Assembly: GCA_032433765.1 (NCBI GenBank)
Contig: JAVIAB010000024.1
Coordinates: 10,915,821 to 10,979,820, forward strand
Source of the DNA: Megaustenia siamemsis
Lineage: Eukaryota; Mollusca; Gastropoda; Stylommatophora; Ariophantidae
Direction of reading: 5' to 3'
DNA: 64,000 nt
Shown here piece after piece: positions 43,676 to 55,351 of this stretch (position 1 is its first letter; every line of letters starts with the position of its first letter). Made by a program: the position numbers and the translations under genes. Under the pieces are notes generated by a model, which had not been told where the DNA came from, did not search any database, and saw only the letters and a program-made list of their open reading frames with translations.

Positions 43676-44057
43676 AAACTGAACAAGATAATAATATTCC
43701 TGCTTGCCTTTGAGGGTACAGTAGTAAAGAGTCCATGCCCTCTAGGACACATGCTAAAACAATTGATTTGAAATGTTTGAACTGTATCTTTCATTTGTTT
43801 CCTATCATATAAGATGATACTTCAAACTTACCATCGGAATACTGTTAGCCATGAAATCGTCATAATTCTTTGAACAGAGAAACGTTAAATTGTAATGACG
43901 ATAACAATTATTATGTTCAAATATTGTTCTAATTTAGCAGATATTGAAAACAATCGATGAAGTCATCGCTAGATCAGATGTCATAGGCATGTTTTACGCT
44001 TAACATAATGAGGTCCTCTAACAGATCAGCGGTTTGTGTTTGTCTAATGTTATCAAT
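43676..44057. other. Spacer
   Basis: Non-repetitive; no feature recognised. Confidence 0.4.
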
Positions 44058-44365
44058 ATCATCATGTGCCATACCGGCTGGCGTATTCGATCATGGACTT
44101 CGACAATTTTCTGTCCACAGCTCATCGAATCAACTCTGTTGTTGACTCTTTGTTGTCTAACTTTCCACAGCTCATCGAATCAACTCTGTTGTTGACTCTT
44201 TGTTGTCTAACTTTCCACAGCTCATCGAATCAACTCTGTTGTTGACTCTTTGTTGTCTAACTTTCCACAGCTCATCGAATGAACTCTGTTGTTGACTCTT
44301 TGTTGTCTAACTTTCCACAGCTCATCGAATCAACTCTGTTGTTGACTCTTTGTTGTCTAACTCGC
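44058..44365 (-). repeat. RTE-D 3' end expanded into a 50-bp minisatellite
   Basis: 44058-44115 carries the RTE-D 3' terminus (ATCATGTGCCATACCGGCTG then GCGTATTCGATCATGGAC). The next element segment (CCACAGCTCATCGAATCAAC then TCTGTTGTTGACTCTTTG) is present five times, with CTCATCGAAT at 44121, 44171, 44221, 44271 and 44321. The units are almost identical, so the expansion is recent. Confidence 0.87.
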
Positions 44366-44409
44366 TAAGTTATCTAAGTATACTTCTATGTCAGACAAAG
44401 TATTTATTT

Positions 44410-44502
44410 ACTGCTCATCATCATCATCAAGTACCGGGCCTGCTGGCGTAGGTGATCATGTCTCTCCACAATTTTCTATCTCGACAGTTATTTATCATTT
44501 CT
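44410..44502 (-). mobile_element. RTE-C 3' end, very short copy
   Basis: About 90 bp, CATCATCATCATCAAGTACC through GTAGGTGATCATGTCTCTCC to TTATTTATCATTTCT, match the 3' ends at 50020 and 57901. Confidence 0.75.
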
Positions 44503-44520
44503 TATATTTACTGATAGGGT

Positions 44521-45327
44521 ATAAATCATAAAACGTGACAGAAGACAAACACAACAGAAGACTACAATCACTATAGACAAGCCAGAAATGATAGCAAAAC
44601 GTTCATAGAACAAACAAAAGCAGACTCATGGAAAGCATTTGGTGAAGAATTAGCAAAAACGTGTAGAGAAGAACCAAGAGAATTTTTCAAAAGTGTAAAA
44701 GCAATGAGAGTAAGAAATAATGATTATAACCCAACCACGATAATAAACGACAAAAACGGTAGACCAATCAGCAGCAGGAAAAACATAATAATCAGATGGA
44801 GAGAATATTTTAAGGAACTATTAAATCAAGGAAATACAAACGGAAATACAGAGTTTAAACATAGCCAGTACAATGAACAGGAACCAAATATACTTAAAGC
44901 AGAAGAAGAATGGGCATTGAAACAGAATAAAAAGAACAAAGCAGCTGGTATAGATGGAATAACAACAGAAATGCTACTAGCCTGTAAGGAAACAGCTATA
45001 GATTGGCTTAATATAATATTCAATATGGCTTGGGAAGAAAGAAAAGTCCCAGACGATTGGCAAAAAGCTATCATTGTCCCATTTTGGAAGAATAAAGGAA
45101 ACAAAAGGGAGTGTGAAATGTACAGAGGAATATCCCTATTGAGTCAAGTTGGTAAAATGTTTGCTAAAATATTGGAGAGGAGAGTAAGATACATAATAGA
45201 ACCTCAATTAAGTAATAATCAATTCGGATTCAGAAAATGCAAAAGCTGTACTGATGCTATATTTACATTGAGACAACTATGTGAAAAAAACAATAGAATA
45301 TGACAGAAACCTAAATATAGTGTTTAT
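44521..45327 (+). mobile_element. RTE-A, upstream part, interrupted by RTE-B
   Basis: The frame from 44704 reads through the N-terminal reverse transcriptase region: KNKAAGIDGITTEMLLACKE, PDDWQKAIIVPFWKNKGN, MYRGISLLSQVGKMFAKILE and NNQFGFRKCKSCTDAIFTL. It stops at 45301-45303 because an A run (GAAAAAAAC) is one base too long; the other frame continues to the RTE-B insertion. The endonuclease part is missing. The element resumes at 46858. Confidence 0.88.
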
Positions 45328-46845
45328 CTATCTATCTATCTATTGACCTTTCGAGCCGTAACCGGCCCATAGGGCGTAGACCAAGATACACCTTCTCCTA
45401 TATGAATTTTTGTTCTAGCAGTTTTCTTTTAAAGATATTTATCAAATCTCGCCATCTGTCTCTGTTCTGTGCAAGCAGTTCTATCTCATTGAGGGAGCCG
45501 ATTCCTGCTGCTCTTGCCTCTCTCATCAATGTTCTTCTCAGTGTCTCCCTGGGTCTTCCTCTTTTCTTTTACCTGTTGTTTCCCATATGAGGGCTTGCTT
45601 TGCTATTCGATTATTATCTCTTATCACATGTCCAACGTATGACCATCGTCTTTTCTTTATTACTGAAGATATTAGTGGTTGATTGGCGATTTCTCTAATT
45701 TCCTCGTTTGTTTTGAATTCGTTCCATTCTATACCAAGTATTTTCCTTAGACATTTATTTTCGAATGCGTTCAACTTTGTTTCTATATCTCTTGTTGTTT
45801 TCCAGCTTTCACACGCATACGTAAGGGTTGATAGTACATTTGATTTGAATAGCCTAAGTTTTGTGTTTGTGCTAATGAGTTTTGATTTCCACAACTTTTC
45901 AAGGCTTCTGAAAGACATTGCTGCTTTAGCCAGTCTGATTCTAATTTCTTTGCTCGTATCCCCTTCTCGATCAATGTGACTTCCAAGATAGATGAAGTCA
46001 TCGATCTCTTCTACTGGTTTGTTTTCCATGTATATTTTGTCACTTGTTGGAATTAAACTTTTCATGACTTTAGTCTTTTCATGATTGACCTCAAGCCCAA
46101 TTTTGCTGGCTATTGATAATAGTTCATTTGTGTTTTCCTGCATCGTTTTTATCTGACTGCTGATGAGAACTATGTCATCAGCAAAGTCCAGGTCCTCCAA
46201 ATGGTCTCCTTGTATCCATTCGATGCCTTTATTACCAGTGCAGCATTTCTTCATTATGAAGTCCATAACAATTCCAAATAACAAGGGCGATAAAATACAT
46301 CCTTGTTTAACCCCAGTTTCTATTGGGAAACATTCGCTCAGTCCTTCCTCTGTTCGAACTGCACATGTGTAACCATCATACATGTCTTTGATAATATTTA
46401 TGATTTTTGATGGTAAGCCATATTGCTTCAGAATTTTCCACAAAGAATCTCTATGAATACTATCAAATGCTTTTTTGAAGTCGATGAAGTTAAGTACAAA
46501 AGGTTTTTGCTTTTCAATGTGTTCCTCCAATATAAGTCGTAGAGTGAAAATGTGGTCAAGACAGCTTCTCCCTTTTCTAAACCCAGCCTGTTCTTCACGC
46601 ATTACTGTATCTATTGAATCCTTTATTCTATTTAGGATGATTTTACAGAATAATTTTGAGGCAACTGACAAAAGTGTCACGCCTCTCCAATTGTTACAAT
46701 CTCTAAGATTGCCCTTTTTTGGGATCTTAACAATGATTCCTTTTTTCCATTTATGAGGCGTCTTCTCTGTTTTCCAAATGATGTTGAACATTTTTTGGAG
46801 ATGTATTAAATTATGGCTATCAATTGCCTTGAGGATCTCAGCTCC
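45328..46845 (-). mobile_element. RTE-B copy with reverse transcriptase, nested in RTE-A
   Basis: The minus-strand frame (46791 down to 45538) encodes reverse transcriptase: KWKKGIIVKIPKKGN, WRGVTLLSVASKLFCKIILN, EEQAGFRKGRSCLDHIF, motif A FIDFKKAFDSI, motif B KQGCILSPLLF and LDFADDIVLIS. The thumb and the KRK tail follow. A 1-bp deletion in a T run near 45565 shifts the last 45 or so codons, and a second 1-bp loss lies near 45439. The endonuclease is absent. A (TCTA)n tail sits at 45327-45341. The 12-bp target duplication TATAGTGTTTAT is at 45316-45327 and 46846-46857. Confidence 0.92.
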
Positions 46846-46857
46846 TATAGTGTTTAT

Positions 46858-47950
46858 AGATCAGGAAAAAGCGTTTGATCGTGTGGACAGGAACAAACTT
46901 TGGCAAACTTTAGAAACCTACGGGGTAGCAGGACAACTACTAGATAATATAATGGCATTATATAAAACAGTCAAAGTGCCGTCAGAACATCGGAAGGTCT
47001 GTCAGAATGGTTTCAGGTTACAACAGGTGTAAGACAAGGATGCATCTTCTCACCACTCCTCTTCATCATATATATGGACAAAATAAATCAGGAAACAACC
47101 AACAATAAGGACAAATCAAATAATAACATAGAGGTAGAAAACTCCAACATCAACGAGCTACTCTTCGCAGATGACCAATGCCTAATATATGAGGATGAAA
47201 ACCTGCTACAACAGCATTTAACATCTCTAGATAAAAGCTGCACAAACTACAGTATGAAAATTAACACAGCAAAAACAGAGGCTATAAGAATAAGCAAATT
47301 AAGACACCCATTAAACATTAACATCAAAGGTAAAGAAAAAAAAACAAGTAGAAGATTTCAAGTATTTAGGCACAATGTTCACAGAAGATGGAAAACTAGA
47401 CAGAGAAATTGACATGAGAATACAAAAAGCAAATGCTGTCACATACCAGCTTTCACCATTGCTAAGACATTCAAACATTTCTATGCCAGCTAAACAACAA
47501 ATGATAAATAACATTTTCATACCAACTTTGTGCTATGCAAGTCAAACATGGACCCTTTCTAAATCCCATTTAAGAAATATCAATACATGTGAGATGCGAT
47601 GCTTGAGAAAAGTAACAAACAACACAAGAAGAGATAGAATACCAAATGAAAAATTTAAGAAAAATGGTAGGAACAAAACCCTGCCAAGAATATATAGAAC
47701 AACAACAACTTAAATGGTTGGGCCACCTGGTCAGAATGAATCCTCACCAATCACCATCAAGGGCGTTCATCTCGAGAATGCATAGAAAAAGACCAAGAGG
47801 AAGACCCAGAAGAAGATGGATAGATGCAGTGACAGAGACATGTAACAACAAAGGAAAATCACTAATTCAGACAGTTCAAGCAGCTCAAGAACGACAAATG
47901 ATATAAACCACGACACCTTTTAGGTATCAGTGAATAGAGAAAAGAAGAAA
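46858..47950 (+). mobile_element. RTE-A, downstream part
   Basis: It continues the element from 45327: motif A IDQEKAFDRVDRNKLWQTL, a frameshift near 47000, motif B GVRQGCIFSPLLF and motif C LLFADDQCLIY. After another shift near 47342 in an A run come the thumb (LSPLLRHSNISMPAKQQM, NIFIPTLCYASQTWTLS) and tail (KRPRGRPRRRWIDAVTE, ending AQERQMI at 47906). The 3' UTR CACGACACCTTTTAGGTATC is shared with the 41316 copy. Confidence 0.9.
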
Positions 47951-47951
47951 G

Positions 47952-48135
47952 AAGACTGATAGGGGCAACAATAATGCAGAGTGAAGTGGAGAAGGCAATT
48001 CAACACATGAAAAGAGGCAAAGCTCCAGGTCCCGACAATATAACAATGGAAGAGACAAATGTATTAGGAGAGCTGGGAGTACAAGTCATAATAAAACTAC
48101 TCAATGACATATATAACACTGGTCATCACATAGAA
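47952..48135 (+). pseudogene. Reverse transcriptase fragment, RTE-like
   Basis: The frame from 47974 reads EVEKAIQHMKRGKAPGPDNI then TMEE, the start of the fingers/palm domain, and breaks off at DIYNTGH where the 35-bp array begins. It differs from the RTE-A segment (KNKAAGIDGI), so it belongs to another family. Confidence 0.8.
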
Positions 48136-49910
48136 TGTCGGGATAGATTGTCAAGCGTCATCACATAGCATATCGGGATAGATTGTCAAACGTCATCACA
48201 AAGCATGTCGGGATAGATTGTCAAACGTCATCACATAGCATGTCGGGATAGATTGTCAAACGTCATCACATAGCAAGTCGGGATAGATTGCCAAACGTCA
48301 TCACATAGCATGTCGGGATAGATTGTCAAACGTCATCACATAGTATGTCGTCATAGATTGTCAAGAGTCATCACATAGCATGTCGGGAAAGATTGTCAAG
48401 CGTCATCACATAGCATGTGGGGATAGATTGTCGAGCGTCATCACATAGCATGTCGGGATAGATTGTCAAGCGTCATCACATAGCATATAGGGATAGATTT
48501 CAAGCGTCATCACATAGGATGTCGGGTTAGATTGTCAAGAGTCATCACATAGCATGTCGGGATAGATTGTCAAAAGTCATCACATAGCATGTCGGGATAG
48601 ATTGTCAAGAGTAATCACAATGCATGTTGGGATAGATTGTCAAGCGTCATCACATCGTATGTCGGGATAGATTGTCAAGCGTCATCACATAGCATGTCGG
48701 GATAGATTGTCAAAAGTCATCACATAGCATGTCGGGATAGATTGTCAAGAGTCATCACAATGCATGTTGGGATAGATTGTCAAGCGTCATCACATCGTAT
48801 GTCGGGATAGATTGTCAAGCGTGATCACATACCATGTCGGGATAGATTGTCAAGAGTCATCACATAGCATGTCCGGATAGATTGTCAAGAGTCAGCACAT
48901 AGCATGTCAGGAAAGATTATCAAGCGTCATCACTTAGCATGTCGGGATATATTGTCAAGCATCATCACCACATAGCATGTGGGGATAGATTGTCAAGCGT
49001 CATCACATAGCATGTGGGGATAGATTGTCAAGCGTCATCACATAGCATGTCGGGATAGATTGTCATAAGTCATCACATGGCATGTCGGGATAGATTGTCA
49101 AGCGTCATCACATAGCATGTCGGGATAGATTGTCATGCGTCATCACATAGCATGTCGCGATAGATTATCAAGCGTCATCACATAGCATATCGGGATAGAT
49201 TGTCAAGTGTCATCACAAAGCATGTCGGGATTGATTGTCAAGAGTCATCACATATCATATCGGGATAGATTGGCAAGTGTCATCACATAGCATGTCGGGA
49301 TAGATTGTCAAGAATCATAACAAAGTATATCGGGATAGATTGTCAAGCGTCATCACATAGCAAGTCGGGATTGATTGTCAAGAGTCATCACATAGCATGT
49401 CGGGATAGATTGTCAAGCGTCATCACATAGCATGTCGGGATAGATTGTCAAGCGCCATCACATAGCATGTCGGGATAGATTGTCATGCGTCATCACATAG
49501 CATGTCGCGATAGATTGTCAAGCGTCATCACATAGCATGTCGGGATTGATTGTCAAGAGTCATCACATATCATATCGGGATAGATTGGCAAGTGTCATCA
49601 CATAGCATGTCGGGATAGATTGTCAAGAATCATCACAAAGTATATCGGGATAGATTGTCAAGCGTCATCACATAGCAAGTCGGGATTGATTGTCAAGAGT
49701 CATCACATAGCATGTCGGGATAAATTGTCAAGCGTCATCACATAGCATGTCGGGATAGATTGTCAAGCGTCATCACATAGCATGTCGGGATAAATTGTCA
49801 AGCGTCATCACATAGCAAGTCGGGATTGATTGTCAAGAGTCATCACATAGCATGTCGGGATAGATTGTCAAGCGTCATCACATAGCATGTGGGGATAGAT
49901 TGTCAAGAGT
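48136..49910. repeat. 35-bp minisatellite with higher-order blocks
   Basis: About 50 units of CATCACATAGCATGTCGGGA plus TAGATTGTCAAGCGT. Variant strings recur as blocks: one pattern at about 49225-49420 is repeated 315 bp (nine units) further on, and another at about 48540-48680 recurs near 48710-48810. Confidence 0.94.
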
Positions 49911-50019
49911 CAAGGCATATAAATGAGAAGCTGATGTAATTGTGATGATAAAGGAGAATGTAAAAAAAAATATATAAAAAAATGGAATGATCACATTTTT
50001 ATGTAAGCAAACATCATCA

Positions 50020-50600
50020 TCATCAAGTACCGCGTCTGCTGGCGTAGGTGATCATGTCTCTCCAAAGCTGTCGATTTCGATAGTTATTTATCATTTCTGT
50101 TATTGACCTTCTGGCAAGCCATTCTCTTGAGCTGTCTGGTATCTTTTCTCTTTGCTTCCCTCTATCTCTTCGTCCATCAATTTTCCCAGTTGTTACAATA
50201 TATTACAGCTTTTCCCTTCTCATTACATGGCCAAAATATGATGATTGTTTCTTCATAATTTTGTAAATTAGCTCTCTTTTTGCTTTGCCAACTTTCAAAA
50301 TGTTTTAATTGATCTTCTTATCTGTCCATGGTATTCTCAACATTCTTCTGTAAAACCACATTAATACAGCCTGCCTTGATTTTCTTGTCTGTTGTCCTAT
50401 TGTCTATGCTTCACATTCATGTGTTAAGATTGGCTCTACATAACATTTAAGAACTCTTTTTCTTGTCTGTATTGTCAAAAGTGGATTGTATAGTATCGTC
50501 CTCATTTTTAGGAAAGCTGCTCTTGCCTGAGCTATTCTTTATCTCATCTCTGTTGTACATCTACCATCTGAGGTTAACATTGTTTCCAGATATTTACATT
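50020..50600 (-). pseudogene. RTE-C, longer truncated copy
   Basis: The plus strand starts with the 3' signature CATCATCATCAAGTACCGCG. Reading minus, it passes the tail (CRDRKLWRDMITYA-like, LPDSSREWL-like, EGRRDRGKQRE), GKLELIYKIMKKQSS and IPWTDKKIN, and reaches the MRTILYNPLLTIQ-like thumb region and a CTTEMR-type region. Stops throughout. Confidence 0.8.
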
Positions 50601-50825
50601 CATTTACCTGTTTTAATATTGTTTCCAGTAATGGACAACACAAAATTGAACGAAGCAATAACTTATTAATGACCATTAATGCAGCCTAATGAGCCGCATC
50701 GTCGTTCGATTGTATATTGTCCATTACCCACATAAGGCTGTAACCAAACCATTTGTTCTATTTTTTTTTTTATTTCTCCAGAATTAATTATGGTTTCTAG
50801 AGAGATAAGATGTGTAATGTAATAG
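50601..50825. other. Spacer with a short inverted motif
   Basis: AACACAAAATTGAACGAAGC near 50638 and TGAGCCGCATCGTCGTTCGA near 50690 resemble, in diverged form, the GAGCCGAAACGTCGTTC motif of the 10230-10790 fold-back. Confidence 0.4.
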
Positions 50826-50862
50826 TGGTAGTGGCAGTGGTAGTGGTAGTGGTAGTGGTAGT
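50826..50862. repeat. (GTGGTA)n microsatellite
   Basis: About six GTGGTA hexamers, the first ones imperfect. Confidence 0.85.
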
Positions 50863-50868
50863 GCTAGC

Positions 50869-51120
50869 AGCAGAGCTGGAGGTTGTCAGCGACCCACAGC
50901 TGATGGATTGCGCCAGGATCGGTGAACCAGAACCATCCAGACCCTGCTCCACCTCTCCGTGGTGGCTCCATTAACAGACTAACCTGTCTAGTCTGGCCAA
51001 GTGAGTAGGGATCGAATAGGGAAGACAACCCGGTACTCAAATTTTCGGGCTGAAGTCGGATGTATTGGGTCGAAACGCTCAAATATCACAATTATACTGC
51101 AAACCACAACACAACGCAGA
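50869..51120 (+). mobile_element. Dispersed repeat DR-F, copy 1
   Basis: Reverse-complement match to 58355-58622, sharing GTCAGCGACCCACAGCTGAT, CTGCTCCACCTCTCCG and TATACTGCAAACCACAACAC. No conserved ORF. Class unknown. Confidence 0.75.
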
Positions 51121-51330
51121 CACGCCCACTTAACGTCCGTTTAAATTTAGATCTTCAAATGTTGTATTCCTTTAGTCATCGGGCGAACGCAAACAAGCAA
51201 GCACAGAACGTATACAGACGTAAGCTAAATCTGCACGACAGACTGCTAGAAACCATCACTATTAATGAAGACAGTGATCACAACTTGTATTTGTCATTTT
51301 CCTATCTAGGGGTAGAGAACTGATAATTCA
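51121..51330 (+). other. Coding-like stretch, unrecognised
   Basis: The plus-strand frame (51060-51323) has ordinary composition (KLNLHDRLLETITINEDSDH) and continues past DR-F, but I recognise no family. It could be a diverged element ORF or chance. Confidence 0.2.
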
Positions 51331-51816
51331 ACGCTGTGAATGGCATGCATCAAGTTAAAACAATAGCATAGTTATACATATAACCAATCAAATATTACAT
51401 TTTTTTACACTATATTTCCATCTTCTAATACAAACATATTCTTTCCATTAACTTACAATGTAGTAATTGGAGAGATTATTATTCAAGTTGTATCTTGTCT
51501 AAGAATACAGAAAGTAATGTTGTTTTTAATATATTGGAATATTTAGCGTGACAAAAATACAAGGTTATGTTTTAATATGTTTGATATGAGTGTATCACCG
51601 GGATTATGGTAAGGATGCGGACAATTTGTTGCAAGTGGTCTAGAATCGGGACACCAGATAATTCTACCGGCCAGCGAGGTTCACTATAAATTAATAAACA
51701 CTTTGGTTCCTGAGTTGAAAAAAAACTACAATTACAAAATAACGAACATAAACAATATGTTTCTTTAATCAATACAGTAACTGCTAAACAATATCAGTTA
51801 TAGTTTTTAGTTAGCC
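51331..51816. other. AT-rich spacer
   Basis: No feature recognised. Confidence 0.4.
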
Positions 51817-52032
51817 GAAGGCCCCGGTATCACTGCACATGAACTAAAATCCATAATTACTCGTGCCAGTGGAATCATTCGAATTAACACCTCATCTCAT
51901 TGAAGGACCTAGACAAAGCAGGACAGTTGAAGTCCTCACCATAGCAGCCGTAACACACGCCAAAAGTCATAAGGCGTGGCCGCACCGACATTGAACGAAG
52001 CCGAACTGTTCTTCGTCATACACAGAACGGCC
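51817..52032 (-). mobile_element. Dispersed repeat DR-G, diverged copy 4
   Basis: Minus-strand match to the right part of DR-G (CGAAGGCCCCGGTATCACTG through CACACGCCAAAAGTCATAAG to GTCATACACAG). It is closer to the copy at 53950-54170 than to any other, and the two lie in the same orientation on either side of LINE-L. Confidence 0.75.
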
Positions 52033-52038
52033 AGATAA

Positions 52039-53940
52039 GTACATGGACAAGTAAGTAAGAAAGCCAGAATCTAACAAGGTGTCCCACAAGGCGGGGTACA
52101 AGTACATGGACAACTAAGTAAGAAAGCCAGAATCTAACAAGGTGTCCCACAAGGCGGGGTCCTATTTCCAGTGCTCTTTTTAATTTTCATAAATGACATC
52201 GTAATGGACATTCCATTCAGAATACACTCAGCAATGTACGCAGACGACCTGGCAATATGGGCACGTGAAGAATCTATGTCAGTGGCTAGCTCCAGAATGC
52301 AAGATGCCCTTGGAAAACTTGAAAAATGAACGAACACCTGGCTACTACCGATTAACGAAAAAAAGACTACATACACAATTTTATGCCTATCAAGAAATAT
52401 ACTCTCTGCAAAATTGAAGATAAAAGACCATACACTTCCTATTGACCAAAACCCAAGATATCTTGGAGTCACCATGGACCACAGAGTGACATGGATAAAT
52501 AAGTTAGACAAAGCAAACAAAAGAGCCAGAAAACGAACATATATTATGAAGAAATTAGCAGGAACGGACTGGGAATTAGACAGCAATATCTTGAAATGAC
52601 TACGCGTAGGAAGAGTAAGGCCAGTCCTAGAGAGTGGAGTCACAGCCTAGGCTACAGCTTCCAAATCAAACCTTAGCAAAACGAACAGACCAAAAAAAAA
52701 AAAAACCAGGCTGCTCGTATCATCATTGGTGCAATGAAATCTACACCTGTCAAGGCTCTAGAAACAGTAACAGGTTTACAACCCTTAGATGACAGACGGG
52801 TCACTAAAGTATTGCAACAAGCGAAGAAATATAGGCTCCCTAGCCACTTCATGCAGCAAAGAATAACTGGTTTCTGAAAAGGAAGACTAAAGAGGTGCAA
52901 CTTCGCTGCAATCTCCAAAGAACTAACAACTAGTGACCCAGTACTGCCCAAACAATGCCGAAACCCATAAGCCCATTTGATACGATACCTCAAGGGAAAC
53001 ATAAAATACTAGAACTTAAGGAAGACATAATAGGTATAATGAAAAAAGGCACCCAAACAGACAGAGAGAGAGAAAGCACATAGCAGTAAAACACATAAAC
53101 GACAATTACCCGCAAGTCTCCTGGTCACATGTATACACAGATGGTTCTACTACAAACGCGACCAGAAATGGAGGGGGAGGTGTGTTCTTGGAGCTGAATA
53201 ACCAGGAAGAGATCACCAAGTCAATAGCTACTGGGAAATTCTCAAACAACTTTAAAGCAGAAACTGAAACCCTCAAAGACGCTGCTAAACTGGCTATCCA
53301 ACACAAAAATAACATGCACAAGAAATTAGTGACACTGGCTAATGCACTGTTAGTCCTAAAACTCCCAAGAACAGTGAGCTAGATGACTTGAGAACAACCC
53401 TAGACCAACTGTGCAATAACTTCCAGATAGTGGTTATCCAGTGGATACCATCACACTGTAATATACACGGAAACGAACACGCAGACAAATTAGCTATAGG
53501 GGGAGGGAGTAACCACAAGAGAAAGATTTGGTCAGCTACGATGAAGCCAAATCCATCATCAAAGGCCAGTACCATGAAAATGGAAGCAAGAACACCCAAA
53601 GTATAACGAGAGGGATGGATACCTCCAACTATCAAAGAGGGATCGAGTCATCATACTTCGCCTATGCACTGGCCACAAAAGAATGAGAAACCACAATAGC
53701 ATGGTAAAAAAACTTAAAATAGGTACTACCAGCCAATGCCACTGTACCCTGGACTACAAAACATGTTCTACAGGATTACCCCCAGTACACACACCTGAGA
53801 AGGACAATGTGGTCCACACCCACCTCCCTGGAAGAGAAACTATACGGGGCAACCGAATCACTTAAACAAACAGCTGCCTTCATAAGAGAGTCCGGAATCC
53901 TAGTCTGAATGACGTCATGATCGCAGAAGAAGAAGTATCA
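52039..53940 (+). pseudogene. LINE-L, degenerate I-like element (reverse transcriptase and RNase H)
   Basis: It starts within motif B (QGGVLFPVLFLIFINDIV), then motif C MYADDLAIWA, the thumb motif PRYLGVTMDHRVTW and an RNase H domain: VYTDGSTTNATRNGGGG at about 53134, a KAETETLKDAAKLA segment carrying the second acidic residue, and IQWIPSHCNIHGNEHADKLA near 53439. The C-terminus has ILRLCTGHKRMR and an SQCHC knuckle. At least eight stops or shifts. A segment of about 63 bp is tandemly duplicated at about 52039-52162. Confidence 0.85.
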
Positions 53941-53949
53941 GTTATAGGT

Positions 53950-54170
53950 ATAGTTAGTCGAAGGTCCCGGTATCACTGCACACGAACTAAAATCCATAAT
54001 TGCCCGTGCCAGTGAAATCATCCGAATTAACATCTCATCTCATTGAAGGGCCTAGACAAAGCAAGACAGTTGCCGTCCTCATCATAGCAGCCGTAACACA
54101 CGCCAACAGACATAAGGCGTAGCCGCACCGACATTGAACGAACGTGAACTATCCTTCGTCATACATAGTC
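53950..54170 (-). mobile_element. Dispersed repeat DR-G, diverged copy 5
   Basis: Same segment and orientation as 51817-52032 (CGAAGGTCCCGGTATCACTG to TTCGTCATACATAG). It begins right after the LINE-L C-terminus. Confidence 0.75.
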
Positions 54171-54223
54171 ATGGTAACCGCTATTATCACATTAGTCACA
54201 TGACTAACACATAAATAATTGCT

Positions 54224-55022
54224 ATCTATTGACATTTCGAGCCGTAGCCGGCCCATAGGGCGTAGACTAAGATACTCCTTCTCTTATCTGATATTTTGTT
54301 GTTGTAGCAGTTTTCAATCCTTCTAAAGATATTTTATCAAATCTCGCCATTTGTCTCTGTTCTGTGCAAGCAGCTCTATCTCATTGAGGGAGCCGATTTC
54401 TGCTGCTCTTGCCTCTCTCATCAATGTTCTTCTCAGTGTCTCTCTGGGTCTTCCTCTTTTCCTCTTACCTGTTGTTTCCCACATAAGGACTTGCTTTGCT
54501 ATTTGGTTATTATCTCTTCTCATCACATGTCCAACATATGACCACCGTCTTTTCTTTATTACTGAAGATATTAGTGGTTGATTGGCGATTTCTCTAATTT
54601 CCTCGTTTGTTTTGAATTCGTTCCATTCTATACCAAGTATTTTCCTTAGACATTTATTTTCGAATGCGTTCAACTTTGTTTCTATGTCTCTTGTTGTTTT
54701 CCAGCTTTCACGGGCATACGTAATGGTTGATAGTACATTTGATTTGAATAGTCTAAGTTTTGTGTTTGTGCTGATGAGTTTTGATTTCCACAACTTTTCA
54801 AGGCCTCTGAAAGACGTTGTTGCTTTAGCTATTCTGATTCTAATTTCTTTACTGGTATCCCCTTCTCGATCAATGTGACTTCCAAGTAAGATAAAGTGAT
54901 CGATCTCTTCCATGTAAATTTTGTCATCTGTTGGAATTAAACTTTAAATGACTTTAGTCTTTTCATGATTGATCTCAAGCCCAATTTCGCTGGCTATTGA
55001 TGATAGTTCATTGTGTTTTCCT
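54224..55022 (-). mobile_element. RTE-B truncated copy
   Basis: The minus-strand frame (54913 down to 54323) encodes HFILLGSHIDREGDTSKEIR, the LEKLWKSKLISTNTKLRLF thumb, CLRKILGIEWNEFKTNEE and the KRKRGRPRETLRRTLMRE tail, ending RDKWRDLIKYL. All 196 codons are open, but the catalytic core is absent. The 3' UTR ends in CTATCTATTGACATTTCG on the plus strand, as in other copies. Confidence 0.88.
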
Positions 55023-55273
55023 TCTACTGCTAATTTACACATTCTGTATCACGTATAAGTTTCATTAAAAAAAACCGTTTTTACGATAGAGGCTTGTTAA
55101 ACCTCTGATCAACGGTTCTATACCAAGCCGGAGAAAATAAACAATGTAATCCTTCAAATAATCAATACAATTACTGCAAAACAATATCAATTACACATAT
55201 GTGTGGTCGCTGCTCGTGAAACTTTACCACGTGTTCATATCCGAGAGCGTTTATGGGGGATTGATAAGACACT

Positions 55274-55274
55274 G

Positions 55275-55351
<77 letters not shown>

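Noticed and set aside
48136..49910. CRISPR-like array
   Set aside because: Units are head-to-tail without unique spacers, and the context is animal retroelements, so it is a minisatellite.
51817..54170. LTR retrotransposon with DR-G as LTRs
   Set aside because: The enclosed protein is non-LTR (YADD with an APE-LINE-type C-terminal RNase H and no integrase or protease), and DR-G also occurs alone in different truncations.
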